From contig JAUWBY010000016.1 of NCBI GenBank assembly GCA_030609605.1, forward strand, positions 1 to 18,221: DNA of 18,221 bases, written 5' to 3'. Below are positions 1 through 6,573 of this stretch, one piece after another. A model generated the notes under the pieces. The model worked only from the letters and a program-made list of their open reading frames with translations, was not told the DNA's origin and made no database searches. How positions within the stretch are numbered: position 1 is the stretch's first letter; every line of letters begins with the position of its first letter. The position numbers were made by a program, and so were the translations under genes. Source of the DNA: Candidatus Eiseniibacteriota bacterium (GTDB taxonomy: Bacteria > Joyebacterota > Joyebacteria > Joyebacterales > Joyebacteraceae).

Positions 1-309
1 GGCGTCAAGGTCTCCCAGACCACCGTTTTGGGCAATGCAAGATGGGACATCCTGATACGGCGAGGGACCGAGTTGCCATGCAGGCTCCGTGGGTGTACCT
101 ACATTCCAGAATTGGTTGATCGGAACTGCAGCGAACAGCGAGACATCGATGTCCCCATCTCCATCCAGATCGCCGGCCGCCATCCTGCAGCTGTACCCCT
201 GTGGCGCCAGCTCATGCGCCGGCGTCCAGTAGATCGTGCCAGCCATAGCTGCAGATGAGATCACGAGGACCATGCCGGCCAGCATCAACACACTCACTAT
301 CGCCTTCAT
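1..309 (-). CDS. Secreted VCBS/FG-GAP repeat protein, N-terminal part only
   Basis: The reading frame opens at ATG 309 and stays open for 103 codons to the left edge, so only the N-terminus is present. The start is supported by a GAGGGGG Shine-Dalgarno five or six bases upstream and by a classic signal peptide: MKAIVS, then a hydrophobic stretch (VLMLAGMVLVISSAA), then cleavage near AMAG. About 40 residues in, a calcium-binding-loop-like run DLDGDGDID followed by V-S-L-F appears, the hallmark of VCBS/FG-GAP beta-propeller blades. A second DLD begins at the window edge. The mature protein is therefore probably exported and may bind calcium; its partner or substrate cannot be inferred. A related repeat protein lies at 12489-13430. 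A good sigma70-like promoter sits just upstream. Whether it ends in a FlgD-like domain or the WG-tail seen elsewhere in the window cannot be seen. Confidence 0.85.
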   Translation of the reverse strand, partial: MKAIVSVLMLAGMVLVISSAAMAGTIYWTPAHELAPQGYSCRMAAGDLDGDGDIDVSLFAAVPINQFWNVGTPTEPAWQLGPSPYQDVPSCIAQNGGLGDLDA

Positions 310-367
310 ATCATCCCCCTCTGCTGTGAAGGGTTGGGACAAGAGGGCCACCATCTCGATCACGTCC

Positions 368-397
368 AGTATAGCTGCCTTCCCCCACTACAATCAA
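368..397 (-). promoter_or_regulatory. Sigma70-like promoter for the 1-309 gene
   Basis: Read on the minus strand, a TTGATT -35 box (392-397) and a TATACT -10 box (368-373) are separated by 18 bases. In this GC-rich DNA such a pair stands out. It would place the transcript start about 50 bases before the ATG at 309. It also lies downstream of the terminator at 536-558, as expected for an independent unit. Confidence 0.5.
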
Positions 398-535
398 GCA
401 CAATCGGGGGGATTCGCTACCACCAAGATATTGGCGAATCCCTTCCACCTCCCGCTGGCACCCGGTTCCGTTTCGGTCGCCAATCGACAGCACCATCCCC
501 GGCGCCGCGCGCTATGGCCGGCACAAACAAGAAGA

Positions 536-558
536 AGCCCCGGCATAGCTCCGGGGCT
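536..558 (-). terminator. Hairpin terminator closing the nqr-cytochrome operon
   Basis: A perfect 8-bp inverted repeat (AGCCCCGG / CCGGGGCT) encloses a 7-base loop. On the minus strand it is followed at once by a pyrimidine-rich TTCTTCTTGTTTG run. It lies about 85 bases past the stop codon of the last operon gene (645). This fits a Rho-independent terminator, although the T-run is interrupted. The rest of 310-644 shows no gene; it holds this hairpin and the promoter at 368-397. Confidence 0.65.
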
Positions 559-644
559 CCCTCGAGACAGCCAACTCTCCTGTTCTCGTCATTCACGCAC
601 ATTCAAGTGGTCGACAGCCGCGCTGCGGCCCTGCCGGTTCTATC

Positions 645-854
645 CTACGACGTCCAGAACACGGCCCACGCCCAGATCAGACATCCGAGCAGGATGAGAG
701 CCGCGCCCGCCGGAAGGCAGATCACCGTGACAAGCGGGATCTTCGTGAACAGCATGACCGACATAGCGAGGATTCCGAGGACCTGTGCCAGCACTCCACA
801 TCGCATGATGTGAACGGGCGGCTTGTTGGCGAATGGCTTCCACATGCTCTTCAT
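645..854 (-). CDS. Small two-helix membrane protein, unknown function
   Basis: This 69-residue ORF starts one base after the stop of the tetraheme cytochrome gene. ATG 854 was chosen because it follows that stop directly; ATG 863 and ATG 845 are alternatives, and none has a strong ribosome-binding site, so translational coupling is likely. The sequence has two predicted membrane segments: roughly residues 17-35 (MRCGVLAQVLGILAMSVML) and 40-65 (PLVTVICLPAGAALILLG and onward, ending WAWAVFWTS), with a short basic N-terminus. No cofactor motif is visible and I do not recognise a family. Its place as the last gene before the terminator suggests an accessory or assembly role for the cytochrome or the Nqr complex, by context only. 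Confidence 0.5.
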   Translation of the reverse strand: MKSMWKPFANKPPVHIMRCGVLAQVLGILAMSVMLFTKIPLVTVICLPAGAALILLGCLIWAWAVFWTS

Positions 855-855
855 G

Positions 856-1428
856 TTAGTCATCCAGTTCATGTGCCACATCGTGGCACTCCAGACACGA
901 CATCTCACCCGATTGCAGCTCCTCCAGAATCGCCTGGTGACCCCACCCCTCAAGGAAGCTCTCGGCCTCACCATGACATTTCAGACAGATGCTCGTGTCG
1001 TACTCTCCATGAAGCTCCAGCTCCTCGGGGGACTCACAAAGATAATAAACGTAGACATCGTGCAGCCCCTTCATCTTGGCTTCCACAAGCCCGGACAGCC
1101 CGGGTCGAGTGTGGCACTGATAGCACGCGGTCTCCCGATCAACGCGACTGTTCCTGAAATGCACGGCCGCCAACGACTCATCGTTGTCGCTGGTAAGGCT
1201 CTCCCCATGCTCCCCCATCTCATGACACTGTATGCAAAAGGAGACCTTCTTGAACTCATGGTCGGCGTAGCTCATCATTCCCGCGAGCCAGAGGGCGGGA
1301 AAGACCGCCATCGCCAGGAACGCGAGAATCCTCTCGGGGCGCGTCGCGAGCGATTTCATCATTCTCCTGAGAACCAGGAGCAACACAACCAGCGCGCCGG
1401 CGCCCACTACCAGTACCCAGTAGATCAC
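856..1428 (-). CDS. NapC/NirT/NrfH-like tetraheme c-type cytochrome, membrane bound
   Basis: The 190-residue protein carries four CxxCH heme-attachment motifs, at residues 65-69 (CIQCH), 102-106 (CYQCH), 148-152 (CLKCH) and 178-182 (CLECH). Two hydrophobic segments (about 3-21 and 35-53) precede them, so the hemes should lie outside the membrane. NapC/NirT/NrfH proteins of this layout take electrons from menaquinol or ubiquinol and pass them to periplasmic partners; they usually have one N-terminal anchor, so the second helix is a variation. The start is GTG 1428 with a weak ribosome-binding site, six bases after the cytochrome c stop, which points to coupling. In this operon it could drain quinol produced by Nqr towards the neighbouring monoheme cytochrome; that flow is inferred. 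Assignment to a specific subfamily is uncertain. Confidence 0.85.
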   Translation of the reverse strand: MIYWVLVVGAGALVVLLLVLRRMMKSLATRPERILAFLAMAVFPALWLAGMMSYADHEFKKVSFCIQCHEMGEHGESLTSDNDESLAAVHFRNSRVDRETACYQCHTRPGLSGLVEAKMKGLHDVYVYYLCESPEELELHGEYDTSICLKCHGEAESFLEGWGHQAILEELQSGEMSCLECHDVAHELDD

Positions 1429-1434
1429 TGTTGA

Positions 1435-1922
1435 TTACTCGCTTGTCTGTGTGCCCGTTTCAATGGCGCTCTCGGCCGGGATCTCTGTCTCGCCTTCGGT
1501 CGTATCCGCGGGCGCGCCGAGGCTCAGAAGCCAGCCGGACAGCGCAGCCCATTCTTCCTCGGTCCCTTTGAAACCCATCACGTGCTTCACACCGTCCATC
1601 TCTTCTTTCTCAACAAGAAAGCGGTGGAGCCAATCGAGCTTCTTGTGGGAAGCGCCGAAGGTCGACAGATCAGACAGCCCGTCGCTCCCGCCCTCTTCGC
1701 CTGCCGCTGCTTCTTCGTCGCCTTCGGCTGTCTCATCACCTTCCTTCGGCGCTTCACCTATGCCCTCAGCATACACCGTGTGGCACAAGGCGCACTTGCT
1801 CTCTACGAAGATCGTCTTGCCCGCAGGCTCTCCGCGGGCTTTCCCGCAGCATCGGCAGCGACCGCCAGGACCGGCACAAGACCAACGGCGAGCGCGAGAA
1901 GAACAAGAAACATGATGCGCAT
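1435..1922 (-). CDS. Monoheme class I-like cytochrome c, split by a frameshift
   Basis: Two frames together encode one credible protein. Frame 1 starts at ATG 1922 (GAGAGG ribosome-binding site about seven bases upstream) and gives a signal peptide, MRIMFLVLLALAVGLV then VLAVAADAAGKPA, before running into a stop near 1803. The second frame has no usable upstream start but gives AGKTIFVESKCALCH, a heme-binding CxxCH at about 1780-1794, then an acidic low-complexity linker (many E, G, D, A) and a C-terminal helix region with KHVMGFKGTEEEW, whose Met is a plausible axial ligand. The switch must lie near 1810-1830, in a G/C-rich stretch. Either the gene is broken or there is a one-base error. As a whole gene it would be an exported electron carrier beside the tetraheme cytochrome (six bases downstream). 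Confidence 0.75.
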
Positions 1923-2008
1923 TCTGTCACCTCTCTCCAGATATCGCACGGGACGCTTCCCTGATAGTGCTTGCGCCACCGCGAGATTCGGATGTCCGGC
2001 CGGACCAG

Positions 2009-2079
2009 TCAAGCTGATTCCGACCAAGACCCGCGTGCGGCCTATCAAGTTGATTCCGACAAGACCTGCATGCGGCCTA
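2009..2079. repeat. Tandem pair of ~36-bp repeats after the ferritin-like gene
   Basis: Two abutting copies, 2009-2044 (36 bases) and 2045-2079 (35 bases), differ at only a few positions plus a one-base gap. Both begin TCAAG[CT]TGATTCCGAC and end TGCGGCCTA. The second copy overlaps the ferritin-like gene's stop codon. The pair fills half of the only sizeable gap inside the operon (1923-2076), next to a perfect palindrome GTCCGGCCGGAC at 1994-2005. Function is unknown; a minisatellite, an RNA-processing site or a dispersed repeat family are possible. Confidence 0.8.
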
Positions 2080-2529
2080 GAAGTAGTCCATCGCCTTGAT
2101 CTTCTTGAGCTCGATGGTGTCTCCCTCCTCAGCCTGAACCAAGCTCTCGAAGAGGTCCTTGACCTCCTGGTCGACGTCCTGCGCCAGAACCTGACGGTAC
2201 AGGTCGATCAGGCACCCATCGATCTCGATCGCGATATCCAGTACTTCTGCTGCCGTGGCGTCCGGGGGAAGTTCGCGCCTCTCCAAACACGTGTAGTCAA
2301 GGGCAAGAGGTTCGTACCTGATCGGAAACGAGTACAGTTCCTCCCGTTCGGCGCTACCGAGCCGTTCGAGAGCCTCCGACAGGTGGCGGCGGTGCCTCCC
2401 CATGTAGTCCGCGAGAAGTTTGACGCCGTCCGATGTCGTTTGTTCGGCGATCTTCGTGTAGTAGTCGACGAGCTTCGTTTCGAAATCCTCGGCCATCTTC
2501 AGCACGTCGGCCACAGTGATGATAGCCAT
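2077..2529 (-). CDS. Ferritin-like / rubrerythrin-fold four-helix protein
   Basis: The 150-residue protein starts at ATG 2529, preceded by AAGGAG seven bases upstream; a longer frame back into nqrF is a shadow. It is predicted to be almost all helical, with four amphipathic stretches spaced as in the ferritin-like superfamily: FETKLVDYYTKIAEQ (about 16-30), KLLADYMGRHRRHLSEAL (37-54), EVLDIAIEIDGCLIDLYRQ (95-113) and VKDLFESLVQAEEGDTIELKKI (about 123-144). E17, H49, E102 and E134/E135 could be metal ligands. The ExxH pair usual on helix 2 is HRRH here, and helix 4 lacks its expected His, so a standard diiron site is doubtful. It follows nqrF by 13 bases. A role in peroxide or iron handling near the redox complex is inferred from context. 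Confidence 0.65.
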   Translation of the reverse strand: MAIITVADVLKMAEDFETKLVDYYTKIAEQTTSDGVKLLADYMGRHRRHLSEALERLGSAEREELYSFPIRYEPLALDYTCLERRELPPDATAAEVLDIAIEIDGCLIDLYRQVLAQDVDQEVKDLFESLVQAEEGDTIELKKIKAMDYF

Positions 2530-2542
2530 GGCTCTTCTCCTT

Positions 2543-3637
2543 CTAGAACTTGTCGTAGAAGATGTCGTCCTCTTCAAATCCCTTCTCATCCAGGACCTTC
2601 ATGACGGCCTCGATCATCGGCGGCGGACCGCAGAGAAACGCGTGTCGTTTCACGTCGCCTGCCTCAAGGTGCTTGTCAACCGAGACGTGGATGAAACCTG
2701 TCTCGCCGTCCCACTCCCCATCCCAAGGATCATGATCGGACAGCGCGTAGATGACGCGGAAATTCGGATTCTTCTTCGCCAGCTCACGGAACTCGTCGAG
2801 GTAGAACACATCCCTTGCGGAGCGACAGCCGAAGAAGAGCCAGCACTTCCGGTTCGGCCAGCGCTCGCACACACTGAAGAGGATATTCTTCAAGGGCGCC
2901 ATTCCGGAGCCGCCGCCGATGCAGACGATCTCAACGTCCGGATCCTCACTCAACCGGAACTCTCCGTACGGGCCCGTCAAGGCTATCGGATCCCCTTCCT
3001 TCAGACTGTGCGCGTAGGTGGAACCTATCCCCCCGGGCACCAGCCGAACGACCAGCTCGACGATGCCTGTCGCGTACGCGGGCGAGCTGATGGAGTAGGC
3101 TCGGAAGACCGGTCCTTCCGGCGAGGGCGCCTGCAGCTGCACGTACTGCCCGGGGCGCTGCTCAATCTCCGCGGGCTCCTTGAGCTCGAAACGCGTCTCG
3201 ACCATATCGTGCGTCAGCCTGCGCACGTTCTCGACCGTCGCCGTGAAAAGCTGAACGTTGAGGAGTTCCTCCGGGATCCTGACCGCCAGGTCCTCACGGA
3301 CCTTGACCTGGCAAGCCAGCCGAACGCCGGAACGCACCTGCGATCGGGTCAGAAACGGCGTCTCTGTCGGCAGGACCGCGCCGCCGCCGGAAACCACGGT
3401 GATGGTGCAGTACCCACACGAGCCACGGCCACCACAGCCGGACGGGATGAAGATCTTTGACTCGATGAGGGCCGAGAGAAGCGTCTGCCCGCCCTCGATC
3501 TCAAGAACGCGATCCCCGGCGTTGATATCGATCTTGCAGATGCCGTAGTTGACGAGCAATCGCTCCGCAACCGTGAGCACGACCGCAAGAGCAACGAGGA
3601 TTCCCGCGAAGACCAGTATGGGAAGAAAGAAGATCAT
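2543..3637 (-). CDS. nqrF: Na+-translocating NADH:quinone reductase subunit F
   Basis: NqrF is the electron-input subunit: it oxidises NADH at FAD and passes electrons through a 2Fe-2S centre into the membrane complex. All parts are visible in 364 residues: an N-terminal membrane helix (about 1-25), a plant-type ferredoxin domain with C68, C74, C77 and C109 (GCGGRGSCGYC), a flavin-binding RAYS motif (179-182), a nucleotide-binding IGGGSGMAPLKNI (from about 240) and the terminal CGPPPMIEAVMKVL with an aromatic end YDKF. It is slightly shorter than the roughly 405-residue Vibrio protein. ATG 3637 lies seven bases after the nqrE stop. Its presence in place of RnfB makes the complex Nqr-like at the input side. 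Confidence 0.95.
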   Translation of the reverse strand: MIFFLPILVFAGILVALAVVLTVAERLLVNYGICKIDINAGDRVLEIEGGQTLLSALIESKIFIPSGCGGRGSCGYCTITVVSGGGAVLPTETPFLTRSQVRSGVRLACQVKVREDLAVRIPEELLNVQLFTATVENVRRLTHDMVETRFELKEPAEIEQRPGQYVQLQAPSPEGPVFRAYSISSPAYATGIVELVVRLVPGGIGSTYAHSLKEGDPIALTGPYGEFRLSEDPDVEIVCIGGGSGMAPLKNILFSVCERWPNRKCWLFFGCRSARDVFYLDEFRELAKKNPNFRVIYALSDHDPWDGEWDGETGFIHVSVDKHLEAGDVKRHAFLCGPPPMIEAVMKVLDEKGFEEDDIFYDKF

Positions 3638-3644
3638 CGCTCAC

Positions 3645-4235
3645 CTACTGTATCGTGACCATGCCGGCGAATCCCATGAACGTCATAGCCATCACGCCGG
3701 TGATGACCATGGCGATGGCGACGCCCCTGAATGGAACAGGGACGATGCTGTATCTCATCTTCTGTCTCAACCCGGCGATCAGGATGATCGCCAGTGTCCA
3801 CCCGACGCCCCCGCCGAAGCCGAACGCGATCGACTGCATGAACGTGTAGTTCCTGATGATCATGAAGAGCGACACGCCCAGGATCGCGCAGTTGACGGTG
3901 ATGAGCGGCAGGAAGATCCCCAGCGCGTGATAGAGCACGGGACTGAAGCGCTCGACGAACATCTCCACGAACTGTACGAAGGCCGCTATTACAGTGATGA
4001 AGATGATGTACGAGAGGAACGTGAGCCCCATTGGAACGAGCACATGGTGGTAGATGCCGTAGTTAATCGCCGTCGTGAACGTCGTGACGAAGATCACGGC
4101 AGCTCCGAGCCCGGCCGCGGTGTCGATGCGCTTCGACACCGCGAGGAACGAACACATTCCCAGGAAGTTCGCCAACAGGATGTTGTTGGTGAAGATCGCC
4201 GCTACGAGGATGACAAGGGGTGATACTTCAGCCAT
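3645..4235 (-). CDS. nqrE: Na+-translocating NADH:quinone reductase subunit E
   Basis: This 196-residue integral membrane protein has about six hydrophobic helices. Together with NqrD it forms the inverted-repeat pair that holds the intramembrane iron-sulfur centre. The expected cysteines are present: C28 in FLGMCSFLAVSKR and C116 in LITVNCAILG. FLAVSKR and the GFGGGVGWTLAIILIAGLR stretch are typical of NqrE. The C-terminus runs KMRYSIVPVPFRGVAIAM. ATG 4235 starts two bases after the nqrD stop, with a purine-rich AAGGGGA upstream. Length is normal for the family (about 198). Confidence 0.95.
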   Translation of the reverse strand: MAEVSPLVILVAAIFTNNILLANFLGMCSFLAVSKRIDTAAGLGAAVIFVTTFTTAINYGIYHHVLVPMGLTFLSYIIFITVIAAFVQFVEMFVERFSPVLYHALGIFLPLITVNCAILGVSLFMIIRNYTFMQSIAFGFGGGVGWTLAIILIAGLRQKMRYSIVPVPFRGVAIAMVITGVMAMTFMGFAGMVTIQ

Positions 4236-4237
4236 CG

Positions 4238-4909
4238 CTAGTTCCCCTTCCCTTCGGGCTTGTTGACACCGGTGATCGCATTATGGAGAGCGATCAAGAA
4301 GCCGAGTGCAATGAACGCCCCGGGCGCCAGGATCATCAGCTGGTTCGGCGTGTACCACTCGGCCGCGAGAATCTGGTGGCCGAAGAGCGCTCCTGTTCCC
4401 ATGAGCTCTCGGACGAACCCGATGATCCCGAGGACGACCGCGTACCCGAGACCGTTGGCGAGGCCATCGAGCATCGACACAACCGGGCGGTTCGACAGCG
4501 CGAACGCCTCGGCGCGTCCCATGATGATGCAGTTGGTGATGATGAGACCGACGTACGGACCGAGCTGCTTCGACATCTCCAAGTAGTACGCCCTGAGTAC
4601 CTGGTCGAAGATGATCACGAATGTGGCGATGATGGCCACCTCCGCTATCATCCGGATGCGCCTCGGTGTCACGTTCCTGAGAAGCGACACGAACAGATTC
4701 GTGCCCACACAGACGAACATAAGGGCAGCGCCCATGACGAGCGCGTTCTCGAGCTTGTTCGTCACGGCCAGAGCGGAACAGATACCGAGCACCTGGACGG
4801 AGACCGGATTGGTCACCCAGACACCCGCTCGGAGTGTCTCCCTGCCCTTCCCGTCACAGGGACCGGATCCTCCGCAGATAGCGCAGACTACTGGTCCGCT
4901 ATGCGCCAT
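4238..4909 (-). CDS. nqrD: Na+-translocating NADH:quinone reductase subunit D
   Basis: NqrD is the partner of NqrE. C44 (VLGICSALAVT) and C127 (IITNCIIMGRAEAFA) are the conserved cluster cysteines. The SLLRN and RIRMI signatures and about six helices also match; RnfE is the homologous alternative, but SKQLGPYVGLIITNC and the neighbours favour NqrD. ATG 4909 was chosen because GAGGAG lies eight bases upstream; it overlaps nqrC by 11 bases. An upstream TTG at 4927 would add six residues. Unusual: an N-terminal extension of about 25 residues contains C9, C12 and C18 in CAICGGSGPC before the first helix. The protein is about 223 residues, somewhat longer than the usual 210. Confidence 0.93.
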   Translation of the reverse strand: MAHSGPVVCAICGGSGPCDGKGRETLRAGVWVTNPVSVQVLGICSALAVTNKLENALVMGAALMFVCVGTNLFVSLLRNVTPRRIRMIAEVAIIATFVIIFDQVLRAYYLEMSKQLGPYVGLIITNCIIMGRAEAFALSNRPVVSMLDGLANGLGYAVVLGIIGFVRELMGTGALFGHQILAAEWYTPNQLMILAPGAFIALGFLIALHNAITGVNKPEGKGN

Positions 4910-5519
4910 GGGCTCCGCTCCTCGCAATGATCTTCTTGATGATCTCGCTCAGCATGTCCTCGACCTTGTCGCTGGTCATCGTCGCTCCGGTGATGGCATC
5001 GATCTCGTTCACCTGATCGGCACCGTCGTTGACGAGGTGGATGCCGGCATACCCCAATGGTCCCACGATCATCTTCCCACGGAACTGGTCCTGGAAATCC
5101 GCGGACGATATCTGGCCGCCCAGCCCGGGAGTCTCTTCCTGTCTGTAGAATGAGATGGCGTAGATCGTGCGCATGTCCTCCTCGAGACAGATGAGTCCTT
5201 CGATCGGAGCCAACAACCCCGGTCCGGAGAAACGCGTCGCCAGGAGCTTGCCTGCTTCCGGATGCCGGCTCACGAAGAACGTGAGCCCATTGATCTCCTC
5301 TTCGCCTACCATCGATTCATATACGGCCAGAAGGTCCGACGAACTCGCTTGTGTGTCGAACGGCACGCCGAGCACGGTAAGGATGTCCTGAACCTCCTCC
5401 GCCTGCACATTTGCAACCTTCCTCGTCTCCGTGAAGCGATCGACCGCGGTCAGGGCAACCGCGCAGGTGATCCCGAGGACCGCCGCGTACAGAATCGTAT
5501 ACAGGCTACCCTTCTTCAC
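4899..5519 (-). CDS. nqrC: Na+-translocating NADH:quinone reductase subunit C (covalent FMN)
   Basis: NqrC/RnfG-family flavoprotein with one N-terminal membrane helix (about residues 5-26, SLYTILYAAVLGITCAVAL) and an extracytoplasmic FMN domain. The flavinylation motif is intact: D174-A-I-T-G-A-T180 followed by MTS, so T180 should carry FMN attached by an ApbE-type transferase (not in the window). YRQEETPGLGGQI (about 125-137) is a family signature. GTG 5519 is preferred since GGAGG precedes it by four bases and it gives the typical MKKGSLYT start; ATG 5534 and TTG 5546 are in frame but lack a site. It overlaps nqrB by 14 bases. At 206 residues it is shorter than Vibrio NqrC (about 257) and closer to RnfG in size. 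Confidence 0.92.
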   Translation of the reverse strand: MKKGSLYTILYAAVLGITCAVALTAVDRFTETRKVANVQAEEVQDILTVLGVPFDTQASSSDLLAVYESMVGEEEINGLTFFVSRHPEAGKLLATRFSGPGLLAPIEGLICLEEDMRTIYAISFYRQEETPGLGGQISSADFQDQFRGKMIVGPLGYAGIHLVNDGADQVNEIDAITGATMTSDKVEDMLSEIIKKIIARSGAHGA

Positions 5520-6573
5520 GAAGCCTCCGAACATGAGCCGTAACAAAGAGCTCGTCGAGGACCGGCGCGAAGATGTTGCCGAGGAGTATCGCGAACATCA
5601 CGCCCTCGACATAGCCGGTGAAGTTCCTGATGAGGGCCGTCGCGATCCCGATGATCGCGCCGTAGACCCATTTGGCCGAGTTCATGATCGGGCTGGAGAC
5701 GGGATCCGTCGCCATGAAGAACGTTCCAAAGAGCAGTCCACCGGACAGGAGATGCCAGATGATCGCGTGTGGGTCTCCACCATAGATCCCCGCGGTCACG
5801 ATGACGAATGTACCTAGCATAGCCGCGACGGTCCGCCAGTTGGCGATCCCTATGATGAGGAGGAACGCTCCCCCCATGAGAACCGCGAGCGCCGACGTCT
5901 CCCCGACGCTGCCCGTGACGTTGCCGAAGAAGAGATCGGGGAGCGCCGCCCACGTGCCGCTCTTCGCGGCTGCCAAGGGTGTCGCCATCGTCACGGCGTC
6001 GGTCGCGTACTCGAGCAGGCGGCCGACCAGTCCCTGTCCGGGCTCGATCCACCCGGACGACATGGCCTTCGGATAGCTGAGCGCCAGGAATACGCGTCCG
6101 ATGAGCGCAGGGTTGAACAGGTTTCTCCCGGTGCCGCCGAAGAGTTCCTTCCCAACAAGCACGCCGAACGCCGAGCCGAGAGCAACCATCCAGAGTGGCA
6201 GCCCGGGAGGTAGGATCAACGGGAAGAGTATCCCGGTAACGAGAAGCCCTTCGCTGATCTCGTCCTTCTTGAACACGGCAAGGAGGACCTCGACTGCTCC
6301 ACCGGCGGCGTATGAGACGAGCACCATGGCAAGCACGCGCAGGCCGAAGAAGTGGACTGCGGCCAGGAGACAGGGAGCAACAGCGATGATGACCGTAGAC
6401 ATGTAGCGCTTGGTGTCGAGGGGGTCGCGAACGTGCGGAGCTCGCGATGTTCGCGCGAGCGGCGAGAAGAGGGAAGTGTCGACGGCATCGTAGATCGGTT
6501 TGAGCGCGGTGAAACGCCCTCCCTTCTGAAAGAGGGGGCGCGTCTTCTCGAGGAGGGCCAGAATCAGTTTCAT
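5506..6573 (-). CDS. nqrB: Na+-translocating NADH:quinone reductase subunit B (covalent FMN)
   Basis: NqrB is the large membrane subunit on the ion-translocation path. The 355-residue protein opens with the NqrB-type cytoplasmic segment (FQKGGRFTALKPIYDAVDT, then HVRDPLDTKRYM at about 47-58), which RnfD usually lacks, followed by about ten helices. KELFGGTGRNLFNPALIGR (142-160) is a strong family signature, as is GTFFMATDPVSSPIMNS near the end. The flavinylation site reads D192-A-V-T-M-A-T198; T198 is the likely FMN residue, but the usual glycine before AT is Met. ATG 6573 overlaps the nqrA stop as ATGA. It is shorter than Vibrio NqrB (about 415). Confidence 0.94.
   Translation of the reverse strand: MKLILALLEKTRPLFQKGGRFTALKPIYDAVDTSLFSPLARTSRAPHVRDPLDTKRYMSTVIIAVAPCLLAAVHFFGLRVLAMVLVSYAAGGAVEVLLAVFKKDEISEGLLVTGILFPLILPPGLPLWMVALGSAFGVLVGKELFGGTGRNLFNPALIGRVFLALSYPKAMSSGWIEPGQGLVGRLLEYATDAVTMATPLAAAKSGTWAALPDLFFGNVTGSVGETSALAVLMGGAFLLIIGIANWRTVAAMLGTFVIVTAGIYGGDPHAIIWHLLSGGLLFGTFFMATDPVSSPIMNSAKWVYGAIIGIATALIRNFTGYVEGVMFAILLGNIFAPVLDELFVTAHVRRLREEG

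Noticed and set aside
2516..3460. Long plus-strand open frame opposite nqrF (also 1582-2604 and others)
   Set aside because: These are antisense shadows in GC-rich DNA; the opposite strand encodes clear nqrF, the ferritin-like protein and the cytochromes.
5516..6052. Arg-rich minus-strand frame inside nqrB
   Set aside because: It is an alternate frame of nqrB with a composition full of Arg and Asp and no recognisable domain.
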